From NCBI GenBank assembly GCA_949825025.1, contig OX463788.1, forward strand, positions 29,505,715-29,569,714: a stretch of DNA of 64,000 bases, written 5' to 3'. Below are positions 34,901 through 46,900 of this stretch, piece by piece (position 1 is the first letter of the stretch; each line of letters begins with the position of its first letter). Origin of the DNA: Siphlonurus alternatus (taxonomy: Eukaryota > Arthropoda > Insecta > Ephemeroptera > Siphlonuridae). The notes beneath the pieces were generated by a model. The model made no database searches. It saw only the letters and a program-made list of their open reading frames with translations, and was not told where the DNA came from. Position numbers and translations under genes: made by a program.

Positions 34901-37900
34901 CCGCCTTCCACCAGTTGAAATTCAAAAAGTGCGCCAAAGAAAATTGGGGCATATGACGTCAAGATCAAAGATTGGTTGATAACGAGAATGCCAAGAAGCT
35001 CTTTGAATAAAGCCTCGCGATCTTTATTTAATTGCATATTTCAATTAACGTCAAACTGCCGGGATGATTTTCTACTGTGACGTGCGCTACGATATATAAC
35101 TATCAAAAATTTCATTAACAAAACACTTTTGTTAAAAGAGTATTAAAAAATTACATTAAATTTAAGTTTCGATAAAAAATCATGAAATATTATTCAGAAA
35201 GCCTCTTGGCGTATTTCAATTAAAGGAGGGGAACCGCTTCAGCTTTTATATTTTTAACGTGTTATACATAATGTCAAACTTACTTGTGCACCAAAAAAAA
35301 AAGTCACCACCCTCCGCCTTCCACCAGTTGAAATTCAAAAAGTGCGCCAAAGAAAATTGGGGCATATGACGTCAAGATCAAAGATTGGTTGCGCTTGACC
35401 AATCATGGCGCTTGACGTCATATGCCCCAATTTTCTATAGCGCGATTTTTGAATGTCAACTGCTGAACTGGTGGAAGAATGAGGGTAGTGACTATTTTTT
35501 TGGTGCACAAGTAAGTTTGACATTATTTATAACACGTTAAAAATATAAAAGCTGAAGCGGTCCCTCTTCTTTAACGTCAAACTACCAGGATGATGATTTT
35601 CTACCGACATGTACGTATAGTACGTGCTACGATATACTGTCAAAAATTTCATACACAAAACACTTTTGTAAAAAAGGATTAAAAAATTACATAAAATTCA
35701 AGTATTTTCGATAAGAAATCATTTTTAAAAATTAAATATCGTGATTGATTCAAGTTTCGAAATTTGAGGTTGCATGCGCGTGCGTGCACGGCACAATGCA
35801 TTGACCCGCGGTTCTCGTTATATCACCGAAGTCAAGCTATATACGTTAAGTTTGGTTACTAATTGGATGGGTGACCGTTTCAAGTAACAATTTCGTTCTG
35901 CTCCTACATATGGGGTACTTAAATAAAAAAAAATCGCTTTCCAACCCATGCATACATATATACAGCTAGTATATAATAGTGCAGTGATCGATGCACTTAA
36001 TTGTATGTGGTTCGATCGAATCCCCATGCACATGCAGTCTTTCGACATCACTTTGGTTCATTGGAAAAAATAGAGGTGCCCGCCCTGGCTGAGGTATTCT
36101 AATATATAGAGTCTATAACGTCAAAAGAACGAAAAATAAAAGAACGAAAACAATTTATATGAAAGAGGCATTACAAACCGAAAACAAAAAGGACGAAAGT
36201 AATTTAACACGAAAACATTTTATACGAAAATATAATTAATCGAAATGAAAAATGTGCGAATGCATTTATAACGAAACTTAAAAAGCATGCACGAAAGCAT
36301 TTACAGCGAAAACATTTTATATAGCCGAATTCAATAATCACGGAAAGCATTTGGTCGATAGTTTCTTGAACGAATTGAAAAACACCGATGAAGAAAAATA
36401 TTAATAAAAAATTATAACAATTATTAAACAAAAAATAAAACAAATAGAATTAATGCAATAGAGTCGAAGTATATTAAACATTTAGTAAAGTAAATTTGAT
36501 ATTATTTAGGAGCTAGCTATAGACAATTATTAAATGTATCGTGAAAACACGCATCATTAAAAACTTAAATTTTAGAAATCACGAATTGATGTTATATTAA
36601 ACACTTAAAGGCATACAGGCCTCAAATTACAAATTAGATAGTCACCAAGTGGGTTTAGAGTAAATAATCAACATTCGCATCATTTTTTTCCACACGTGAT
36701 GCATCCGTGCGAAGTCGCAGTTCAAAGTAAGAAATTTAGTCCTTGATGACGTCATGAAGTCCTTGATGACGTCACAACTCAATGCTAATCGGTGCTAGCT
36801 GTGAGTTGTGACGTCAGCAAGGACTTTCTTTGTAGTGCGACTTCGCACAGTCGCACCGCGCGCATGTAAAAATAATACGAATGTTTATTATAAACTCGAG
36901 CAACACTTAATGTCTGTCTAATTTGTAATTTGAGGCATGTGTCCCTTTAATTATAGCGGCGCTGTATATAAAATCAAAATTCATTATTACAATCATGTCG
37001 AGAGGCCTTAATTCCTAGTTGAAAAATTTCGTCTTCAACTCATTCTTTACACACACACACGACCAAACCTTACCTTTTTACCTCTAAAACACATCTTATT
37101 TCTTCTTCGCTGAAAGTGATGAGGATGAAATGAAGACAATATTTATAACATTTTATGTTCAAGAAGAGAAAAAAAGAGGTAATCTCGTCTATTTCACGTG
37201 TACCTCTTTTTTCCTCTAAAATGCATGGTGCAAAATAAGAGGAGATGAGAGGAGAGTTTAAAGTGAAAAAAAGATGAAATTTATTTCAACTCGTAGCGGG
37301 CGCTATATATGTATGTATAATATATTATATTATATATAGCATTGGTATAAAATGCATGCAGTTGCATGACATACATGATATTATTTTATATAAGGGTGTA
37401 TCTTTTTTCCATTATACTTCATAAATATGTATGTGTGTATTTCTATTATATATTATAATTATATTTTTTAGTAATTTTAATATAATATATTATAAAACTT
37501 TATTAAGTAAAAAATGTTTCCTTGATATAATATAAATATATATTTATATTACTTTTTTTTTCGTTCGTTTTTTCGTTCTAATTATATATTTTGCATTTCA
37601 TAAATTCGTTCAAATAAATTTTGTTCAAAGTGTTTCGTTATTTTTGTATTCGTCTTAAATGTTTTCGTGATTTTTGGATTCGTATTATAATAATTTCGTT
37701 CTAATTTACTTTCGTCCTTTTTTATTTCGGTCAAATTACTTTCGTACAAATTGTTTTCGTGATTTTTGTTCTCATTATTATTTTGTTTCGTATTAATTTA
37801 ATATCGTGGTAAATGATCGTTTATATTGGTTTTCGATGTAATTGTTTTCGGGATAGTTAAAGTAATTCCTTAAAAATGCTTTCGTGATTTTTGTTTTCGT

Positions 37901-40900
37901 GGTATATTGACGTGATACCTTTTCTACGGTTCCCTCAGTATCACCTCATCACCTCGAAGTGCATTCTGACAAAATTATATAGAAATCGAAATATTTGAAA
38001 TCTTAAGGGTAAGATAACGCCACCAATGTTAAAAAAACTCCCTCTCACAAAAATTCTGAAAAAAAAAATTTAAAATGTTCTCCTCTACACCCCCTATCAG
38101 TAGCTAAAATATCAAATATATAAATACGATCTAGTTTTTGAGTTATGAATTTTTAAAGTTGACTAATTTAACATGGGAGTTCCATTTCTCCATGTTAAAG
38201 TAGTCAACTTTAAAAATTCATAACTCAAAAACTAGATCGTATTTGTATACCTGATATTTTAGCTACTGATAGGGGGTGTAGAGGAGAACATTTTAAATTT
38301 ATTTCAGAATTTTTGTGTGAGGGATTTTTTTTAACATTGGTGGCGTTACCTTACCCTTAATATGTATATATATATATTATGCTTCATAAACCCAAAACAT
38401 GGTCCAATTTTAAATTTCTTAAAATTTAAAGATTTTATCATCATCAAAACTAAATATTTTACAGTCATTGCCATGTACCTTAATCCATATTTTACAGTTC
38501 TCGAACTAATGGAGGTAGTACTATATGCAATAAGCCTCACAGAAAATGATGCTAATGTAATTTTCACGGGCGATTTTAACTGTAGAATTGACCTTTCAAA
38601 TGTCCAGAAACATCTACGAAACAAGACAGACATTCTATTAGACATTTTAAATTCAAATGGCTACTTACTCTCTAATAGCCCCCTAGAAAAAAACTTTTGT
38701 AAACGCAAATGGTTCAAGTACAATCGACCTGCTTTTTTATAAACCTAAGAATTTTATATTAATAAAACATGTCATTATTTCTGAGACAAACTCGTCACTG
38801 TTAAAGAGTCATCTACCCGGTGAAATTATTTTAAAATTTACCCCTAGCAATCCTCCCAATAAAAAACTTTTTTACAGATCAAATTATTCAAACAAAATTG
38901 ATATTAGAAATTATAATGACCAAATTTATACTTATGGTGATACCATAATTACTCATATCAATAATAAAGATGTAAATAGTCTAAATACTTTAATTACTAA
39001 TGTCATTCTTCATTCTACTATTGCAAAGAAAAATAATAAAAGAGTATCTAAACCCTGGTTTAATAGCGAATGTTATCTATCAAGGCAAGATCTTCTATCA
39101 AAATTTCATGCCAGCAAATTATATTTATTCAAAAACCCAAATTTGCATGAGCAATTTATTCAGGCAAGAAGCTGTTATAAGGCTTTATTGAAACAGAAAG
39201 AATTAGAATTTAAAATTAAATCGGAAGATAAAATGATTAAAGACGCAGAGCTAGAACCATACACATATCTTAGGAAAGATAGACCACCAATTAAGTCATG
39301 CCCAATTAATATAGACAAATGGGAAAACTATTTTACAAATATCTTAAATACAAATAAATTACAATCCGACCAAACTCTCAATCTTTTATCATTAACAAGA
39401 GACTATAATTGTAACTCAAATTATATTCCTCTTAATGAATTTGAAGTCTATAATTGTATGCAAAGCCTAAAAAACAATAAAGCTTCGGGCCCAGATTTTA
39501 TTACGAATGAACATTTGAAGCTAGTAAGCAAGTCGTTAACCCCAACAATCACCAACATGTTTAACTTCTGTATTGAAACGGCTACAATTCCGGAATTGTG
39601 GCGGATCGCCTACCTAATGGTATTATACAAAGGGAAGGGTAACATTATGTCACCCGATTCATACAGAGGTATTATCCATGGTGATACCATGTACAAACTC
39701 TTCTCGAGATTAATTGCAAACAGGCTTTTTGATTCCACCCACTATCTTATTCCAAAAGAGCAATACGGCTTTATGCCAGGACGTTCCACAATACAAGCTG
39801 TATCCACAGTATATAATCAAATTAAACTAGCACTGGAGAAGCCAAAGGGTCATTTATATATTGCTTTTGTAGACTTCAGAAAAGCTTTTGATTCGGTCAA
39901 TAGGAATTTGCTCATTGAAAAGCTGAAGTCACTTAAAGTAATTCCTTCTGAAATTTTGAATATCTTAGCTGTTATTCTAAATATCAATTATGTATGTGTT
40001 CAAGATCGCTTATCATGTTCTAGTAATATTATTCAATCTAACGGAGTTTTGCAAGGAGACCCGAGCAGCTCTCTTCTTTTCAATCTTTTTACTGCAGATA
40101 TAACCGAGATTACAAAAGATATAAACTGTGAAAATGAAAATGATCAAGTCGTACTAAATTTATATGCAGATGATCTTGCTATTATTTCAAAGAGCAAAGT
40201 CAAGCTACAAAAAGCGCTAAATAATCTATCTATCTGGGCCAAAACAAATGGTCTAGAAATTAACACAGAGAAAACCAAGGTTGTAAAGTTTAGAAGAGGC
40301 GGACCGCTATGCAAAACGATGAAATTTATTGTGACGGTCAAAAGATTGAATTTCTAAATTCATTTAAATATCTTGGCATAATACTTCAAATGACAGGGCA
40401 TTCTTTTTCTAAACATATAACAGAAAGATGTAAGAACGCTATCACTGTTATGTACACTATCTCAGGTCTGTCTGGTCTATCCGTCAAAACAGGGCTCAAA
40501 CTATTCAATTTAAAAGTCGCCCCTGTGGCTACTTATGGTATTGAAATTGTATGGCCTCATTTATCTGTATCCGATTTTGATAAATCGTCGCCTCAGAATG
40601 CAAGTCGCGTAAGTACAAAAAAATTTGTTGGGACTTTGAGCTTTAAGTTATATTGAGATAAGGTTCAAAGTTACATCAAATTTTTTTGTACTTACGCGAC
40701 TTGCATTCTGAGGTGACGAAATTAGAATCAGTAAAAGCCATGTTTGTTAAAAGACTACTGTGTCTGTCAAAATTTACCGAAACTAGACTGGCCTATAAAC
40801 TGATAGATTCCAATTATTTTATTACAGGAATCAAAGAAATGTTTAAACTTCCAACGACAGATCAATATTCCAATTTTATAGCTGTCAGGAATCAAAAAGC

Positions 40901-43900
40901 TCAGGATATTAATCCTGAGTTTTACAGCACTGATGCTATGACATGTAAACATTGGTGTCTGCCCCAATTGGATAGATCCAATGTTAGAAATGTCTTAACT
41001 CGCCAAGCTGTTCACGGCTTCCACCATCTAATTTGTAAATCCTCTGGTTATCATAAAGCTGAACAATCTTGTGTATGTAAATTATGTAATGAATATTGTA
41101 GCCAATATCATTTAAATACCTGTAAATCTAGAATTAAGCCTATCAGCGATTATGCCAGGGGAGATTTCATATAGTCTATAGATTTTGAATAGCAATGAAG
41201 CAATAAGTTTTTCATTCTATCTATTTTCTATGTCATATTTTGTTTTATATATGTGATTATATATATGATATATTATGATGTAACAGGCTGTTAGTATCAT
41301 CTGTTATTTTATTTTATATTGTTTTATTATCATTTTCTATTGTTCTATTATTCTGTAACTATTATAATATATGTTTTGTATGTATGTTTTATGTGTTCTA
41401 TTGTAATGTTTTTCTATAATGTATGTTTCTAGTGCTGTTAATATGTACACTTTCTGTGTTTAATAAATGACTAATAATAATATATATTTATGTAGAAAAT
41501 AAATTATAATAATATAATGTAATAATATTAGATGTATTAATATATTAGTGCAAGACGCAAGATAAAACATATATAAGCAAATTTAGTTTAACAAATATCA
41601 GTATTTATTAGTTTATAGTTAAAACATTATTTATTAAATATTATATGTATGGAGCATCGTAAAAACGGTGGTATTTTGTTGTCTCTTACATTTCAAATGT
41701 TTGCGCTAGGAAATCCGCGCATGCGCATCGATGCGCATTGGTCTGGAAATCGTCGCTCCCTAGACCCAAGTGTTTCCAACTTTATTATGTTAAACTTAGT
41801 TTTTCAACAAAAGAGACATCATCACCCTCGGTGACAACGATGCCTTGCTAATGCAGCCAGAAAAAGTTTAAAGTCTCAGATCGACGCAAAGCAAATGTGT
41901 GAATGTTATTCAACAGCGCTACAACTTTTAACTTTTTTTTTTTTTTTTTTCCTGGAGCAAAAATAATAAAATTGTCACCGTCAAGTCTTTCCCCTCTTTT
42001 AATGTTATGGCAACATAAAGGATAATGAAAATTTAATTTTTGTAATTGTTTTGCAGTATATCCCGAGCAGACAGTATGATTTACGTAAAATACCCTCATC
42101 TCATCTGACTTTATACATTATAACCACAATTTATGAATTATTGTTAGTCCCCTACAGCCACAGGAGTTAGCTGCTCTCACCATCGTAAGTCGCTCTGCAC
42201 GGCGGCGGCGCAGCTCTGCCCTCAAATCATCACTTTTCGCCGAAGTTTCTGCTTGGTGAAAAGAAATTATGGTTAACTTAAAATCTGCACAAAAACATAT
42301 CGTGTTATAGTAGAACCATCATATGGTCAGCGCTGTCACTTTGACATGGCAGATAAGCCAGGAATGCATAAAAAAGTCTGAAGAGACAGGCAGGTGGGAT
42401 GGATAATATTATGTTATGATTTACATTTATTAAATACTTCAATATTCTTATGCGTTATTATACGGCGACCTTATAAAAAAAGTATGTGTCAGGAACACAA
42501 ATATTTTAATTTTACCTGTTTTTAAACTGATTTATTCTATCACATTACTCCCACTATTCCACCTCATTTTCTTTATATCTTGTCTCAGGAAGCCGCGAAC
42601 AATTTCAAACCTTGAAGAGAAGATATTAAGAAAAAGAGGTGGAATAGTGGGAGTTATGTGTTAGTATAAATCAGTTCAAAAATACGTAAAATAAAATATT
42701 TATTTTCCTAACACGTACTTTTCTTATAAGGTCGCCGTATAATAACGCATAAAAAATTGAAGTATTTTATAAATAATGTAAATCATAAAATCATATTATC
42801 CATTCCACCTGTCTGTTTCTTCAGACTTTCGTATGCATTCCTGACTTATCTGCCATGTCAAAGTGACAGCGCTGACCATATGTTGGTTCTACTATAGTAG
42901 CAGTCAGAATTTCGATTTTGTTTTAGATTTAAATAATTAAAGGGGGGGGGGGAGGGGAGGGAATACAGAAACGCTTGTAATTAATAATATTAGTGGAAAG
43001 TAAGGTCTAAAAAATTCCTGTATGTAATAAGAAGATTGAACCAGTTGATATAAATTCTTAATATCCAGTACTCTACTGAAATGAACAGTACTTTGGGAGC
43101 ATTAAAGAGGAAACCCAATGAAATGAAAATTATTAGTGAAAAAATTCAGTCACTCAAGCAAAAAAAACAACAACAAAAGAATGAAAAAAAAAAATAAACA
43201 TACTGCCCAACTCACACTTTCACCTAAGCTTTTACCTTGAGGAATAGTTATTATGTTAACTCTGCCTAGCTATACACTAACTGACCATGACAGAGTAAGG
43301 CTCTTGGCTACAGCTTGAACTCTAAACTCACAGCTAAAAAGCTAGGCAGGTCTAAGGATTTTTATAATGATCTGAAATTTACAGAACTCTTACAGTACAT
43401 TTACATTATAATGTTCTTGGATCATTTTCAGTGGATGCATTTTTAACAAAACGATGTTTCACCAACTGCAGGCACGGACTGGGCCAAAACGGACCACCGA
43501 GCGAGAAAGAACGACGACCCACATAGCCCGCAGCATGAGCGATTTTTTTTTAGGTTTTCAGTAGAATTTTTACTAAATTTCACTTAATTTTTCACAAATT
43601 ACACTAAATAGCTTCAATTAAATTTTAATATTAGCTGCAATTAAAATTTACTTTATTATAATACTAAGTATTAAATCTTAAAATAATCAAGTCTTATAGT
43701 TATAGTTATATATGTATAAATTTCCTATAAATTTTGAAAAACGAAAGAAGTATAGAACTCGATCTCTACTTGATTTTGATTCCTTAATTAAATGCATATC
43801 TCTTTTTCTAAAGCAGTACTGCTAAATTTACTGCATTTAGCATTTGCTTAAATTTTAAATGTTGTGTTAAATTGTTGCATAAATTGTAATTGTTCGTGAT

Positions 43901-46900
43901 TTTTAAAAGCCAACAAATAGTTTGACTGCACTTAGTTACATTATAAATTAATATAAAAATGCTTCCTGGATCCGGAAGTATACCAGCGTATATGGAGGAG
44001 GAAAAAAAAAAAAAAAAAATAGTAGCAGAATTATACCTTCGAGAGCTCGATATCTTCGAGAATCGTGTATGTAGGCGGTTAATTGTTCACTGGAGAACAT
44101 ATATATTTTATAATATATAAGAAGGATTTTAGATTTCAAATAAAGAATAAATACAATTTTATTAATAAATTAATAAATTTAGAAGGTTGAGAAAGGATTT
44201 TTTAAGCAAAACGATAATTAAGAGAATAATAATGCTGAGAATGTTTAATTACTGTCTCCATTTTACTTAATTTAAGTTCAAATTTTTTATATTTACAAAT
44301 TGCTTATTTTGAATACTTTTGTCAAGGTAAATTAATGCAAACTATTTTACTGAGAATTTTTTATTTACTGTTATGAAGTATTTGATTGTAAGCAACAGTT
44401 AATTTTAATTATTATTAAATTAATTTTTAAACTTTATTTCATGCAAGACCCACGTACAATTTCCTTGCTGCTATAAAATTTTTTATTCATCTTTCAATTG
44501 AAAATTTAATTGCTAAGTGATAATGATTAGAAATACGCCAAATTAAAGACGCCAGCAGCAATAGTTAAAAAATAAACCTAACCAGGAAAAAATAAATAAA
44601 TGTTGCTGTATTCACAATCATATCTTGTATAAATAGACCATAATGGCCCGCTTTTTTTATGAGCTAAATCGAAAGAGGGTAAAAAATTATGATGCTGTGA
44701 TTTTTTTGCGAATTTTTTGCGACCTCAAACATCTTTAATTTAATTATTATAATTTTAATTTTCAGTACTCCTTACCTGCTGGACATCCCTTACGACATTA
44801 TACATTCTTTGACGCGATGTATAGCAGCTTCCGTTAGTGTTTTTTTAACAGGTAATCATGGGTAAATTACGTAATTCCCGGCGCCACCTGGGCGCCGCGT
44901 AGTTTGAATATGATTCGACGAACTCATGGCAAAAATTCCCGTAACTTTACTAGAATCAATGCAGTGTACACTTGTAAGATCTGAGTAAATTTTGAACTTA
45001 TATAATTTACTTAAAAGATTAGGAAATTATACGAACTAACCATTATTTATGGCATACAATTCTAAAGTGATAGGAAATACCTTGAAATATAAAAAAAAGA
45101 CGTACCTGCCACGATCAACGATAACAATTTTTCAAACAGCACTTAAATTGCTCACATTGACACTAAACATTCATTGAAACTGTAATTTAATATTTGCACA
45201 AATCACTATTATATATGTTTCTTTATTAAAATTTTAGTATTATAAGCACTAGGCATAATAATATATTAACGAGGATCGAGAGAGAACATTCAGTAGAATT
45301 ATTACAAATGTTTATGTTATATATTCTACGAAGTTTATTTATCATGGCTGCTTCGAAGCTAGAAATCTTTGGTTTATATCATGTTTGAATAAAAAAACTC
45401 GGTTAACCTGCTCATCCTCATAAAAATATATAAAAATAGAGAACAAAGTCAACAAAACTTATTATTTATTGTGAAAATAACCATGGCATGCATTGTTTTT
45501 ATTTTCACTCAGCTGGAGTCGGCGAGTAGTCTCTTTATTTTATAGCGATCTATAATAAATCGATAATTATCTGCCTGATCAGAAGAGACTTACTTGTTAG
45601 TTCTCATTTCTGCCACGCATCATGTAACTAACAAAAATCATGTGGTGCTACTGTTTCTTACAATCATACAGATTATTATCGATTTATATCTAGATCGCTA
45701 TGAAATAAATATTATAGGCTCGCCGACCAGCTCCGTGTCAGCTGAGTGTTCTGAGAAAATAAAAACAATGCATACAAAGATTATTTTTTGCAATAAATAA
45801 TTTTTTTCTCTATTTTTAAGACTTAATAAATGATTAATATTTAACTATCCAATATTATAGTGGAACAAAGTCTGTAAGGATGAGCAGGTTAAATGAGTTT
45901 TTTTATTCAAACATGATGTAAACCAAAGATTTCTAGCTTCGAAGCAGCCATGATAAACTTCGTAGAATGTTTATAATAATTATACTGAATGTTCTCTATC
46001 CTCGTTAATACTATAGTGCTTATAATATTAAAATTTTAATGAAGAAACATAATAGTGATTTGTGCAAATATTAAATTACAGTTTCAATGAATATTTAGTG
46101 TCAAAGTGAGCAATTTAAGGGTAAGGTAACACCAACAATGTTAAAAAAAGTCCCTCACACAAAAATTCTGAAAAAAATTTAAAATGTTCTCCTTTACATC
46201 CCCTATCAGTATTTAAAATATCAGGTACACAAATACGATCTAGTTTTTGAGTTATGAATTTTTAAAGTTGACTAATTTAACATGGGAATTCCGTTTCTCC
46301 ATGTTAAAATAGCCAACTTTAAAAATTCATAACTCAAAAACTAGATCGTATTTGTATACCTGATATTTTACCTACTGATAGGGGGTATAGAGGAGAACAT
46401 TTTAAATTTTTTTCAGAATTTTTGTGTGAGGGATTTTTTTTAACATTGGTGGCGTTACCTTACCCTTAAGTGCTGTTTGAAAAATTGTTATCGTTGATCG
46501 TGGCAGGTACGTCTTTTTTTTATATTTCAAGGTATTTCCTATCACTTCAGAATTGTATGCCATAAATAATGGTTAGTTCGTATAATTTCCTAATCTTTTA
46601 AGTAAATTATATAAGTTCAAAATTTACTCAGATATTACAAGTGCACACTGCATTGATTCTAATAAAGTTACGGGCATTTTTGCCATGAGTTCGTCGAATC
46701 ATATTCAAACTACGCGGCGCCCAGGTGGCGCCGGGAATTACGTAATTTACCCATGATTACCTGTTAAAAAAACACTAACGGAAGCTGCTATACATCGCGT
46801 CAAAGAATGTATAATGACGTAAGGGATGTCCAGCAGGTAAGGAGTACTGAAAATTAAAATTATAATAATTAAATTAAAGATGTTTGAGGTTGCAAAAAAT

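Larger units (their letters stand above)
34472..35914. mobile_element. fold-back element with 5S-rRNA-like ends
   Basis: Arms start CCCATATATAGGAGCAACG and end in the inverse CTGCTCCTACATATGGGG. Both arms carry 5S-rRNA-like sequence (34508-34576 minus; 35810-35880 plus). The left arm is tandemly duplicated (34571-35391). The centre at about 35392-35415 contains inverted CTTGACGTCATATG. No coding capacity. Confidence 0.75.
38361..41475 (+). mobile_element. APE-type LINE of a second family
   Basis: Endonuclease remnant, reverse transcriptase and a CCHC-like C-terminus, ending in TAATAAATGACTAATAATAA. The 3' UTR (about 41264-41475) is also found as a solo tail at 54952-55158. It is 5' truncated next to the TTAA MITE and carries a 133-bp MITE inside (40586-40718). 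Confidence 0.8.
29149..41650. repeat. 12.5-kb nested inverted-repeat structure
   Basis: 29149-29515 is the inverted copy of sequence spread over 35960-36100, 37921-38002 and 41480-41650. ATACATATAATATTAAATAA at the left end matches the inverse ending TATATGTAT at 41650, and the SINE-like arm GGTGCCCGCCCTGGCTGAGG matches inversely. The right arm has been split by 36105-37920, the TTAA MITE and a LINE. The centre contains another LINE and the 5S-like fold-back. Confidence 0.7.
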
